A stretch of DNA of 51,077 bases from positions 1 through 51,077 of the forward strand of contig JAUIBH010000018.1 in the NCBI GenBank assembly GCA_030427985.1, written 5' to 3'. A program made the position numbers and the translations under genes. Origin of the DNA: Bacteroidia bacterium (lineage in GTDB: Bacteria; Bacteroidota; Bacteroidia; Flavobacteriales; Flavobacteriaceae). Below, one piece after another: positions 28,986 through 37,587 of the stretch. Below the pieces are notes generated by a model. That model did no database searches, was not told the origin of the DNA, and saw only the letters and a list, made by a program, of their open reading frames with translations. Each line of letters opens with the position of its first letter. Position 1 is the first letter of the stretch.

Positions 28986-30050
28986 ATGTTTCTATTTGAT
29001 GTCCATTTAGACCTCGCCATGAATGCCATGGAGTGGAATCGTGACCTTACCCTGCCCGTCTCGGAAATTCGGGAACGAGAAAAAGGAAAAACCGACAAAC
29101 CTGACCGCGGCCACAATACAGTCTCTTTTCCTGCGATGCGAGAAGGCAATATCGGACTTTGTGTAGCAACACAAATTGCCCGGTACGTAAAAAAAGACAA
29201 CCCACTTCCGGGCTGGTACTCACAACACCAAGCATGGGCACACATCCAAGGACAATTGGCTTGGTACAAAGCCATGGAAGCAGCTGGGGAAATGGTTCAG
29301 ATAACCGATACTGCGGGCTTGGATAAGCACCTCAAGCTTTGGGAAAGTGAAGACGGGAAAAAGCCCATTGGGTATATTTTGAGCCTTGAAGGTGCCGATT
29401 CCATTGTGGATTTAAGCTATTTGGAGAAATCGTATGAGGCTGGTCTCAGAGCCATCGGTCCGGCGCATTATGGGCCTGGAGTGTATGCCCATGGCACGGA
29501 TTCCGTTGGTGGAATTGGAACCAAAGGACGGGAACTGCTCAAAAAAATAGAGGAGCTTAATCTTATTTTGGATGCTACGCATTTGTGCGATATGAGCTTT
29601 TGGGAAACAATGGATGTTTACAACGGTCCGGTCTGGGCCAGTCATCAGCTTTGCCGAAAATTTGTGGACCACAACCGTCAGTTTTCGGATGAGCAACTCA
29701 AGGAATTGATTTCGAGAGAGGCAGTAATCGGAATTGCGCTGGATGCTTGGATGATGGTCCCGAACTGGGTTCGGGGAAAATCGGACCCAAAAGCAATGGG
29801 TGTCAATTTAGAGATCATGGTCAACAATATGGACCACATTTGCCAATTGGCCGGAAACACCAACCATGTTGGCATCGGAACCGATTTGGATGGTGGTTTT
29901 GGAACAGAGCAAGGGCCTTACGATGTAGATACCATTGCCGATCTACAAAAAATCCCTGAACTGTTATCCAAAAGAGGATATTCTTCATTCGATATTGAAA
30001 ACATCACGAGTCAAAATTTCATTAAATTCTTAAAAAGGGTATGGAGCTAG
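28986..30050 (+). CDS. Membrane dipeptidase family (peptidase M19)
   Basis: Zinc dipeptidase of the renal dipeptidase family (354 residues), hydrolysing dipeptides, often those with a C-terminal D-residue. The metal ligands are visible: H7 and D9 (DVHLD), bridging E135 (SLEGAD), H199 (DATHLCDMS) and H220 (WASH); the catalytic-site GIGTDLDG segment lies near residue 298. There is no signal peptide, so it is cytoplasmic despite the family name. Start ATG 28986, 8 nt after ridA. Together with gntP and ridA it suggests uptake and breakdown of D-amino-acid dipeptides or related compounds (inference). Confidence 0.88.
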   Translation: MFLFDVHLDLAMNAMEWNRDLTLPVSEIREREKGKTDKPDRGHNTVSFPAMREGNIGLCVATQIARYVKKDNPLPGWYSQHQAWAHIQGQLAWYKAMEAAGEMVQITDTAGLDKHLKLWESEDGKKPIGYILSLEGADSIVDLSYLEKSYEAGLRAIGPAHYGPGVYAHGTDSVGGIGTKGRELLKKIEELNLILDATHLCDMSFWETMDVYNGPVWASHQLCRKFVDHNRQFSDEQLKELISREAVIGIALDAWMMVPNWVRGKSDPKAMGVNLEIMVNNMDHICQLAGNTNHVGIGTDLDGGFGTEQGPYDVDTIADLQKIPELLSKRGYSSFDIENITSQNFIKFLKRVWS

Positions 30051-30116
30051 ATAAAAATAGATACCCTTAAACTCCCCTACTCTGTTAAAATATTGGCTTT
30101 ACGCGATTAACATACC

Positions 30117-30144
30117 AAACAGTATCTGTTTTTTTATATCTTAG
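30117..30144 (+). promoter_or_regulatory. TetR operator candidate and -7 box
   Basis: A perfect inverted repeat AAACAG-TAT-CTGTTT (30117-30131) lies 41 nt before the TetR gene, with a possible -7 box TATCTTAG at 30137-30144. The palindrome overlaps the region between -33 and -7, as expected for autorepression. Confidence 0.6.
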
Positions 30145-30171
30145 TTTGCCCAACACCGACCGACCACCGCC

Positions 30172-30768
30172 ATGACCAAGAAAGCAGAACGTACCACAGC
30201 GTATATCATTGAAACCGTAGCACCTATTTTCAACAAGTTTGGCTATGTGGGCACCAGCATGAGTGATCTTACAGAAGCTACAGGACTCACCAAAGGTGCC
30301 ATTTACGGAAATTTTGAAAATAAGGAAGCCCTTGCCCTTTCCGCTTTTGAGTACAACCGTAATCTCTTAATGACCGCTATTGATGAAAAAGTGAAGGTTG
30401 ACGGCACCGCATTGGATAAGTTGTTTTCTTTACTCCACTTTTACAAGCAATATGACATTTTTACGCTGCCTCTGGGGGGATGCCCCATTCTGAACGTGGG
30501 GGTGGATGCCCAGAGCAACAACAATCTTTTGGCGGCAGCCGTAAAAGAAACTATTAAAGAGATTGAAGGCAAAATTGCCCTGGTTTTGGAAAATGGGGTC
30601 AATCAAAGTGAAATCCACCTACCTGTTCCGCCATTACAATTTGCCAAACAATTGTTCACTATGATCCAAGGGGCCGTATCTATGAGCACCATGACCCGTG
30701 ATCGAAAGTATTTAATCAATACCATCACCTATTTGGAGCATTTGGTGCAAAAGGAAATGAAAAAATAA
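30172..30768 (+). CDS. TetR-family repressor
   Basis: Transcriptional repressor of 198 residues. The helix-turn-helix (about 10-56) reads FNKFGYVGTSMSDLTEATG and LTKGAIYGNFENKEAL, the classic TetR signature. The C-terminal ligand-binding domain (60-198) has an NVGVDAQSN segment resembling the TetR_C_7/YcdC-like group. The ligand is unknown. A palindrome sits in its promoter. The next gene is a membrane AraC regulator 56 nt downstream. Confidence 0.92.
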   Translation: MTKKAERTTAYIIETVAPIFNKFGYVGTSMSDLTEATGLTKGAIYGNFENKEALALSAFEYNRNLLMTAIDEKVKVDGTALDKLFSLLHFYKQYDIFTLPLGGCPILNVGVDAQSNNNLLAAAVKETIKEIEGKIALVLENGVNQSEIHLPVPPLQFAKQLFTMIQGAVSMSTMTRDRKYLINTITYLEHLVQKEMKK

Positions 30769-30824
30769 TTGTACCAGGTTGGTCACAGGTGAAAATTGCA
30801 AACAAGACCTTAATCTAGGTTAAG

Positions 30825-31922
30825 ATGAATGTTTACGAATACTTGTTTTCCCTATTTTCCTTTCTTGCCTTTGTCTTGGCAATTCTTCTTTTTTTGAAGA
30901 AAAAGGGAGACCGATGTGCCAATAGTCTATTGGGCATTTATGTACTGCTCTTTGGTTATAATGTATTCTACAATGCGTTATACTGGTCCAAAAAACTCTT
31001 TACTACAGACTTTATCGGAATCCTCTTTACCAATATATTGGTTTGGGTACTGTATGGTCCAATATTGTATTTTTACATCAGAAGGGTGCTTTATGGAACC
31101 AAATTTAAGTGGAAAGACCTTTTACACCTTTTGCCATTTTTTATTCTTCTACTCAACTACTCCCCAGTATATTTTATGGATGCAGCAACAAAAATGGAAT
31201 TGTTGCAAAACCAAACAATTGTTTCACATCTTTACTTTTTCACCTCCTATGAAAGCATTGGAATCATAGCACTCATGCTACTGTATTTTGCCATAATCTA
31301 CACCCGGCTCAAAAAAGGAATCGTTGGTTTAAATCAAGAGACCTGGTTGAAGTGGATTTCATTTTCGTATTTGTTATATGTGGTTTCGTTCTCATCCTAC
31401 TTTGTCCTACAGGGCTTAGGTATTTTACAAAAGGAACACGATTACTTCATAGGTGCCTCCATGATTTTCTTTATATCCATGCTTGCCTATTTCGGGTTTG
31501 TCCAACCAGAAGTCTTTGAGGGCACTCCCATGAACAAGATAATCCCCATCATAAAATACAAGACCACGGGATTGACCCAAGGGTACTCACTAGAACTCAA
31601 AGAAAACTTGCAAAAGTATATGGAAGAGGTTAAGCCCTATTTAAAAAGTGAATTCAGACTGGATGATTTGGCCGAAAACCTCAATGTTTCCAGACACCAC
31701 TGTTCCCAGGTCATTAATGAGCATTTTGATTCCACTTTTTTCAATTTCATCAACAAGTACAGAATTGAGGAAGCCAAGAAAATGTTGGAAAATAATCAAT
31801 CCCTTACTATTTCCGATGTAATGTTTGCCTGTGGTTTCAATAACCGAGTATCCTTTTACAACGCCTTTAAAAAATTTACGGGAACCACTCCAAAGTCATT
31901 TTTGGAGTCTGCCACCAGCTAA
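30825..31922 (+). CDS. Membrane-anchored AraC-family regulator
   Basis: A 365-residue regulator with an unusual architecture that is frequent in Bacteroidota. The first 215 residues form about seven hydrophobic helices (7TM-like, starting LFSLFSFLAFVLAILLF), followed by a cytoplasmic AraC DNA-binding domain at about 265-362 with LAENLNVSRHHCSQVINEH and the second helix-turn-helix SDVMFACGFNNRVSFYNAFKK. The membrane part probably senses a ligand or membrane state directly. It is likely cotranscribed with the TetR gene 56 nt upstream. Its target is unknown; the gene next door encodes a lipoprotein with a predicted beta-propeller. Confidence 0.88.
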   Translation: MNVYEYLFSLFSFLAFVLAILLFLKKKGDRCANSLLGIYVLLFGYNVFYNALYWSKKLFTTDFIGILFTNILVWVLYGPILYFYIRRVLYGTKFKWKDLLHLLPFFILLLNYSPVYFMDAATKMELLQNQTIVSHLYFFTSYESIGIIALMLLYFAIIYTRLKKGIVGLNQETWLKWISFSYLLYVVSFSSYFVLQGLGILQKEHDYFIGASMIFFISMLAYFGFVQPEVFEGTPMNKIIPIIKYKTTGLTQGYSLELKENLQKYMEEVKPYLKSEFRLDDLAENLNVSRHHCSQVINEHFDSTFFNFINKYRIEEAKKMLENNQSLTISDVMFACGFNNRVSFYNAFKKFTGTTPKSFLESATS

Positions 31923-31947
31923 CCCCTAGAACCTCTGTCCCATTGTG

Positions 31948-31967
31948 TAAATCTTTATAAGGATTTA
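31948..31967. promoter_or_regulatory. Near-perfect palindrome upstream of lipoprotein gene 32043
   Basis: TAAATCTTTA followed by TAAGGATTTA forms a palindrome of 20 bp with a single mismatched pair. No T-run follows, so it is an operator candidate rather than a terminator. Confidence 0.4.
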
Positions 31968-32042
31968 TACCCTCTATAGATTTTATGTATTCATTTGTGT
32001 GGATACGTTATGGTACCTCCCCAGCCTTGAAACTTTTGAACA

Positions 32043-33221
32043 ATGAGAACAAAACATCTTTATATGAGCCCTATTTTTTTACTTCTCCTTGCATTGATCA
32101 GTGCCTGCAGTTCAGATTCCAACACTACGGATGATTCCCCCAACACTCCTATACTGTCCAGCATTAGCATCAGTTCTTCAAACGGTAACCAACTAGACCT
32201 TTTTGGCACGAATACCACTTCGTTGAGTGTCATGGGAACAGATCAGTTTGGTGATGACATTGCTATTACGGAAACCGTGACTTGGTCGGCCAACAACGAC
32301 AATGTAAGCGTTGACCAAAATGGAATGGTAACAGCTCAGAAAGTTGGAAATTCCATGGTTGAAGCAGCTGTCGGAAGCCTCTCAAAAACCATTGCCTTAA
32401 CCATTGTTGACTCTGAACCCCAACCCGGCACGTATATCTATGTGAGCGATGCTGTGAATTTCAACAATGGGCCTTGGAAAATATTCCGATATGATGAAAA
32501 CGGACAAAACCCAATAGTCTTTATTGATGAAGACCTTGCCTGGCCGCAAGATATTGTCTTCCTGGAAGATCAAGGCCAAGTACTCATTTCCAACTTAAGT
32601 TCGGGTAAAATCAATAGACATGATGCAGCTACTGGCGCCCTAATCGGCAGTTTTGCAACAGATATAAGTGGTCCTACACGAATGAAAATCGGAGTCGATA
32701 ACTTATTGTATGTATTACAGTGGCAAGGTGATGGACTGGTTCTTCGCTATGGGTTGGATGGCACCTTGATTGACAAGTTTACAAGTGTAGCTGTGCCTCA
32801 AAGTATAGGGCTGGATTGGGATTCCGAAGGCAATCTCTATGTATCCTCCTATAGTGGCGCCTTTGTTCAAAAATTTGATGCTGAAGGCAACAACTTAGGA
32901 AAGTTCATCTCTTCAGACGTTGAAGGCCCCACAAACATTTGGTTTGATGAAAATGATACTCTTTTTGCCAATGACTGGACGGGCAACAAAGTGGTTCAAT
33001 TCGATTCTGAAGGCAACTTTGTGAAAAACGTAATTACTTCAGGAATAAATCAGCCTGAAGGTGTTGATTTTTTCCCTAATGGCGACTTTCTGATTGGCAG
33101 CGGGGGAACTTCCGAAGTAAGGCAATACGATTCCAATGGAAACTTCATCAAGAATCTGGTGAGCGCAGGCGCAGGCGGGCTCGTTCGCCCAAATGCGGTT
33201 CGGATTAGGGTGATTGAATAG
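32043..33221 (+). CDS. Lipoprotein with Ig-like domain and predicted beta-propeller
   Basis: Exported lipoprotein of 392 residues; signal LLLALISAC with C22 (ATG at 32043; M8 also possible). Residues about 38-118 form a bacterial Ig-like domain of the BIG_2 type (SISSSNGNQLDLFGTNTTSL, then VTWSANNDNVSVDQNGMVTA). The rest is a predicted NHL/SMP-30-like beta-propeller with repeated blades (GLDWDSEGNLYVSSYSG, GNNLGKFISSDVEGPTNIWF, VQFDSEGNFVKNVITSGINQ, QYDSNGNFIKNLVSAG). Likely a surface or periplasmic binding protein; no catalytic residues can be assigned. The genes upstream encode the TetR and AraC regulators. Confidence 0.82.
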   Translation: MRTKHLYMSPIFLLLLALISACSSDSNTTDDSPNTPILSSISISSSNGNQLDLFGTNTTSLSVMGTDQFGDDIAITETVTWSANNDNVSVDQNGMVTAQKVGNSMVEAAVGSLSKTIALTIVDSEPQPGTYIYVSDAVNFNNGPWKIFRYDENGQNPIVFIDEDLAWPQDIVFLEDQGQVLISNLSSGKINRHDAATGALIGSFATDISGPTRMKIGVDNLLYVLQWQGDGLVLRYGLDGTLIDKFTSVAVPQSIGLDWDSEGNLYVSSYSGAFVQKFDAEGNNLGKFISSDVEGPTNIWFDENDTLFANDWTGNKVVQFDSEGNFVKNVITSGINQPEGVDFFPNGDFLIGSGGTSEVRQYDSNGNFIKNLVSAGAGGLVRPNAVRIRVIE

Positions 33222-33401
33222 GAAACTGCAATCGGTTCAAAATTATTTGGCTTTTATTTTCTCTTTGATTTTTCGATTGGTAACTTGGAAATTAGGCATC
33301 CATCAACCCAAAGTTGGCATTCATAAATTATGGTAATTGAAGACCGCTCTATTGCTATACTTTCCATTCACACAATATTCAATCCAAAATCCACTAACCT
33401 G

Positions 33402-33420
33402 TATTTACCATCAGTAAATA
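33402..33420 (+). promoter_or_regulatory. Inverted repeat before the ankyrin gene
   Basis: TATTTAC (33402-33408) and GTAAATA (33414-33420) are perfect 7-bp arms separated by CATCA, ending 8 nt before the ATG. It may be an operator or a stem near the ribosome-binding region. Confidence 0.4.
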
Positions 33421-33428
33421 ATTAGCTG

Positions 33429-34646
33429 ATGGTTTTAAAGCACTATACCATGAAGGATTTAAGCAAAAAAAGTGAAGAACTCATAAATGTCATCTACGAT
33501 GGTGATTTGGCAAAAGTGCAAGCACTTACCGAAGAAGGAGTTCCCCTTAATGCAGAATATGGCAGAAAAACTATAGCTATTCCAGGAAAAACAATTGCAG
33601 GTATACCCTATAGCACACCTCTGGGCACAGCTTGCAGTCAAGGACACCTAGAAATAGTGAAATATTTGTTGGGCAAAGGGGCTAAAGTAGATATCCAGAA
33701 TTACCTTACGCTGACTCCATTTCTTCAAGCCGTAGAAGCTTGTCAAAAAGGCATTGGGTCCTTTGATGCCGTAAAAGAGCTCGTTTCCGCCGGGGCCGAC
33801 ATCCATTTCGCAAGCCCATGGGGCAATGCCATCCATTATGCTATTGGAACTGGTCCAGAAGCCTTTGAAATGCTCAAATATTTGCTTGAATTGGGGATTG
33901 ATCCCCATGTGACGGATAAAAAATCCCATTCTGTATTGAGAAAAAATTTCTTTTTCCTGACAGAATTAATAAAAGACAATAGTACGATTGGCAGATTACT
34001 CTTGGAACAGTTAAAGTTGTTACGACTTTATTGGAACAACGAAGACGCCGAAATGAAAAAGCTCTGGGGAGAATGTTTGGAAGCCCTACAGACAAATGAA
34101 GCTAAAAAAATAAAATGGGAAAGTATCTTTCAAAATGAAGATTGGGTGAGCCAAGTATCCAAAAAAATTGAGGGTAATGCATTAAAAGGTCCCAAACAGT
34201 TAAAATTTTTTGAAGAAATAACCTATTATTTCCTCAATAGACCCGAGGTAATTGCACATCCTGATTGGTGCAAGCTCATCCAAAAAGTGTCAAATATGGG
34301 CCCCTCTTCCATTGACTTGATTGAACAAAAAACTGGAAAAAAGACCACAGTATTCAGCCGAACTTGGTATCGCAGCGATATCATGGACGAGATAACCGAG
34401 AAACATCTATTTACCACAGATTTTTGTTTAGAGGTGCTAAACCATGAGAAAGCATTGGAACGTGACGACTTTCTGGAAATCTTCACTTATGTCCTTAAGG
34501 AAGCATCCCATAAATACGGGTACGCAAAATATGTGTATAGTGAAAACTTTATGGATGATTTTTTTGGTGCTGATTATGTGAAAAACCACAAACACTACAA
34601 CGAACTACAGAGAATAGTGGCCGAATGTAATCAAGAACCATCTTAA
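33429..34646 (+). CDS. Ankyrin-repeat protein
   Basis: A 405-residue cytoplasmic protein (start ATG 33429 or 33450). The first 165 residues hold about three ankyrin repeats: STPLGTACSQGHLEIVKYLL, LTPFLQAVEAC...FDAVKELVSAGADIH, and NAIHYAIGTGPEAFEMLKYLLELGIDPH. The remaining 240 residues are helical and unlike anything I recognise, with repeated charged helices (KKLWGECLEALQTNEAKKI). Ankyrin repeats bind proteins; the partner is not evident from the neighbours. It is preceded by 200 nt of non-coding DNA containing the inverted repeat noted at 33402, and it is convergent with the PorP/SprF gene. Confidence 0.8.
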   Translation: MVLKHYTMKDLSKKSEELINVIYDGDLAKVQALTEEGVPLNAEYGRKTIAIPGKTIAGIPYSTPLGTACSQGHLEIVKYLLGKGAKVDIQNYLTLTPFLQAVEACQKGIGSFDAVKELVSAGADIHFASPWGNAIHYAIGTGPEAFEMLKYLLELGIDPHVTDKKSHSVLRKNFFFLTELIKDNSTIGRLLLEQLKLLRLYWNNEDAEMKKLWGECLEALQTNEAKKIKWESIFQNEDWVSQVSKKIEGNALKGPKQLKFFEEITYYFLNRPEVIAHPDWCKLIQKVSNMGPSSIDLIEQKTGKKTTVFSRTWYRSDIMDEITEKHLFTTDFCLEVLNHEKALERDDFLEIFTYVLKEASHKYGYAKYVYSENFMDDFFGADYVKNHKHYNELQRIVAECNQEPS

Positions 34647-34659
34647 ATCTTGTTTCGAA

Positions 34660-36171
34660 TCATTCCCCCCTCACTCTAAAAATCCAGATTTTGTCCGTGT
34701 ATTTACCATTAAATTGACTATCCCTGGCCTTCCGAGCTTCTTCCATGGTATTGTAGCGCTCCAGATACACATAGTTATATTTATTTACGCTTCGGTAGAA
34801 CGATTTTGGATCCAGCCCTTGCTGTTTTAGGTTGAGCATAAAACTTTCGTAGTATTTTTTGGTGCCAAATACGTTGGCTATGAGATAAAACCCAGGTTCC
34901 AGACCATCTTCACTGGCCACTTCCTCATATCGTTCATTAGGTCGTAGCTCTACCTCTTTGCGTTGAAGGACTGCTATACTGTCTTGCTGCTTTTGCTGCA
35001 ATACTTGCGCTATGCTGTCTTGCTCCCGCTGTTTTTGAAGTTGGGCAATACTATCCCTTTGCTTTTCTAACCTTGAAGCTTCCAATTCTACTTGTGCAAT
35101 GGAGTCCCGAACTCGCTGTTCCTCTGTGAGTTGTTGTTGCCGCCTCTGTTCAGCTTCTTGAGCCTCTTGCTCTTCAATTTGTTGTAACCTAGCCTCCTCA
35201 GCCATTCGTTCCTGCGCCAGAGCCTCATCTTTTTCAACATCAAAGCCGACTACTTTTTTCCGATTGTCAGTTGTACCAAATTGGTAGGAAGCCACCAACT
35301 CAAAAGTGGACTCGTCATCACTCAACTCAGAATCCCCTCCAAATTCCATTAATCCCCCAATGGAAAATACATGGGCAAAAGTCACCCCTACTCCGCCAGA
35401 AACGCCATAAAAACTATTATAGCCACCTTGCGCCCAAAATTTAGGGGTTGAAAGTAGGGTGTTCAGACCAAATTGGGTATCCGAATTTGGGATAGACTTG
35501 ACATAGACCATAGGTCGCACAAAACTATCTCCCCATGAGGGAAACAAGCCAACATTGAAATCGTTGCTGAGTGTTCCCGTGAAAATTTGAAAGCTTTCTG
35601 GACCGTTCCCACTATCCGAGAGGTTAAACCCAAAGCCATTTTCAAAAGCAAGACCAACGCTAAATTCATTGACATTTAATCGGATTGCTGGCGAAAATTG
35701 TAGAATAAAATCTTTGCTGCTTTCCAATTGGGGCAAATCCAAATCTGGGTCTGGCATAAAGCGGTCATCCGCCAAGCTATTTTGAAAAGCAAATAGGTTC
35801 ATTCCTGCCAGAAGTTCAACGCCCTCATCCAAAGAAAATGTATGCACATAGCTCATATTCGCCCCCACATTCAAAAAAACTCCCGTATTATGTTGAAGAA
35901 AACCCAAGGCCACAGATGAAGTGGGGTTTAATTGATGGGAATAATTGGCGAAAATGGTGGTAGGGTCTCCATCTACGGACTGCCATTGCCAACGCGTCCA
36001 AATAGAAAAAGAATTGGGGTTGTTCCAGTCTGAGGCATAGGTGGCATTCAACAAATTGGCGTTGAACTGGGTAAGTGCATGTTGCCTAAAATCTGACGGC
36101 AAACTTTGCTCTTGTGACCACCCCAACATAGCCATAAACCCAACTAGAAAGCAAACCAAAAATCGAAGCAT
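34660..36171 (-). CDS. PorP/SprF-type outer-membrane protein with SPOR-like C terminus
   Basis: Predicted outer-membrane beta-barrel of the PorP/SprF family linked to type IX secretion and gliding, fused to a periplasmic tail (503 residues). The signal peptide is residues 1-19. The barrel spans about 20-300 (LPSDFRQHALTQFNANLLNAT and later GLAFENGFGFNLSD are typical). A coiled coil at about 305-410 contains four DSIA repeats spaced by 17, 12 and 12 residues. The last 80 residues (GFYLIANVFGTKKYYESFM) look like a SPOR-like peptidoglycan-binding module. The barrel-coil-SPOR layout would tether an outer-membrane channel to the cell wall. No giant adhesin gene is adjacent. Confidence 0.85.
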   Translation of the reverse strand: MLRFLVCFLVGFMAMLGWSQEQSLPSDFRQHALTQFNANLLNATYASDWNNPNSFSIWTRWQWQSVDGDPTTIFANYSHQLNPTSSVALGFLQHNTGVFLNVGANMSYVHTFSLDEGVELLAGMNLFAFQNSLADDRFMPDPDLDLPQLESSKDFILQFSPAIRLNVNEFSVGLAFENGFGFNLSDSGNGPESFQIFTGTLSNDFNVGLFPSWGDSFVRPMVYVKSIPNSDTQFGLNTLLSTPKFWAQGGYNSFYGVSGGVGVTFAHVFSIGGLMEFGGDSELSDDESTFELVASYQFGTTDNRKKVVGFDVEKDEALAQERMAEEARLQQIEEQEAQEAEQRRQQQLTEEQRVRDSIAQVELEASRLEKQRDSIAQLQKQREQDSIAQVLQQKQQDSIAVLQRKEVELRPNERYEEVASEDGLEPGFYLIANVFGTKKYYESFMLNLKQQGLDPKSFYRSVNKYNYVYLERYNTMEEARKARDSQFNGKYTDKIWIFRVRGE

Positions 36172-36245
36172 ACAGGAAATTAGAAAATTAAACGTTACTT
36201 TTAAATGAGATTTAGATGAACTAAGGGAAACTTTAGATAAATACT

Positions 36246-36767
36246 ATGCGAATAACCAACCTTCTAATTGTATTAGCACTATTTATTGGATGTATCAGCT
36301 GCAAAAAAGATACGAAAATTGTGGAAGACCCTGTGGTTTCCACCTACTATTTTATCAGACATGCGGAAAAGGACAGAACTGACCCGGACAATCCCGATCC
36401 CGAGCTAAATCAAGATGGATTGGACAGGGCCATCCGATGGGCAGAAGTCTTTGATCCCATTGATCTGGATGTCATTTATTCCACCAACTATGAGCGCACC
36501 TCCATGACAGCTGCCCCTACTTCAGTCAAAAAAAATATTGATGTGAAATATTACGACCCCAATACCATCGATGTTAAACAATTTAAAGCCGAAAATGAAG
36601 GACTAAACGTTTTGGTAGTGGGCCATAGCAACACCACTCCAGATTTTGTAAACAAGGTCATTAACATTGAAAAATACAACGCCATGGACGATGATGACAA
36701 TAGTAGCTTGTTTATTGTCAGAATCATAGATGGTATACCTACGGACATCCGCTTAAAAATGGATTAG
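36246..36767 (+). CDS. Histidine-phosphatase-family lipoprotein
   Basis: Lipoprotein (173 residues) of the phosphoglycerate-mutase/histidine phosphatase clan. Signal ends at LALFIGC (C16) or C19. The catalytic RHAEK has R38 and nucleophile H39, R84 lies in TNYERT, and the second histidine H127 is in VVGHSN. This set suggests an active phosphatase, or a SixA-like enzyme acting in the periplasm; substrate unknown. Divergent from the PorP gene across 74 nt. Its stop shares the tetranucleotide TTAG with the convergent lipoprotein gene. Confidence 0.87.
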   Translation: MRITNLLIVLALFIGCISCKKDTKIVEDPVVSTYYFIRHAEKDRTDPDNPDPELNQDGLDRAIRWAEVFDPIDLDVIYSTNYERTSMTAAPTSVKKNIDVKYYDPNTIDVKQFKAENEGLNVLVVGHSNTTPDFVNKVINIEKYNAMDDDDNSSLFIVRIIDGIPTDIRLKMD

Positions 36768-37507
36768 TCTGCTTCTACTTTGATATTGGTGAGTTCTATT
36801 TTGGACAGGAGCTCCAGTTCATTTTTATTGTAAAGCGCACCAATTTGTAAAATGTCACCTTGCTCATCAATTGGTTTGTAATTCTCATAATCCACGAACC
36901 GGATTCCATTCACATACCGCTCATTATAGGCCTTTCTGAAACGTTGCCCACCGCCATCAACATGAAAGCTGTAGGCTAAATAATTTGGTTTAAAATTCTC
37001 CATATCAACCCAATAGACGTACACATCATCATAATCGTCCCCTCCACCCTTTTGATCAAACGTCACTTTGATTTTGTAGTACTCTTTTCCTTCGATGGCT
37101 TCTTTCCCCAAAAGCTCCTTGTTTACCGCCGCATCATTCAGACCGTAGGGAAGTCGTGCAAAATAATGCACCGAATTCACCGAATTGGCATATTTTATGG
37201 CCATGGAATCCGAAACAGTCACCAAAGAATCATTCATGAAACGCCGAAACTCATTTCCTGTTTTTATATCGGTGATGGTTACAGAGTCGACTTGAAAAAT
37301 ACGCTTCAATACTTTTCTCCCGTTATCATTCTCCGAGATGTACTTTCGGTCCCGAAACTCGAAGGAGGTTGAATGATTTTCATATTGCTTTCCACCACTC
37401 ACCTCAATGGATTTATCCACAATTTCCTGTGCAGTAAGTGGGGCTTTTGATTTTTCTTTGCAGGCATAAGTCAAAAGCAAAATCAGGGGAACTAAGACTT
37501 TTTTCAT
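36764..37507 (-). CDS. DUF6503-like lipoprotein
   Basis: A 247-residue lipoprotein (signal MKKVLVPLILLLTYAC, C16). The remainder is beta-rich and resembles the LolA/LppX-like fold of the flavobacterial DUF6503 proteins, with SGGKQYENHSTSFEFRDRKY and later GKEAIEGKEYYKIKVTFDQ and VYVYWVDMENFKPNYLAYSF. LolA-like folds bind lipids, so it may carry or sense a hydrophobic ligand, but function is unproven. The family label is from memory and carries some uncertainty. Convergent with the phosphatase gene by a 4-nt overlap and divergent from smpB. Confidence 0.75.
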   Translation of the reverse strand: MKKVLVPLILLLTYACKEKSKAPLTAQEIVDKSIEVSGGKQYENHSTSFEFRDRKYISENDNGRKVLKRIFQVDSVTITDIKTGNEFRRFMNDSLVTVSDSMAIKYANSVNSVHYFARLPYGLNDAAVNKELLGKEAIEGKEYYKIKVTFDQKGGGDDYDDVYVYWVDMENFKPNYLAYSFHVDGGGQRFRKAYNERYVNGIRFVDYENYKPIDEQGDILQIGALYNKNELELLSKIELTNIKVEAD

Positions 37508-37587
37508 GGGTTTGGTTTTATAGATAATCGTAAAATCTCCTATAACATTACAATTTTCTTGACAAAGAGTTTATATTTTTGCCCACA

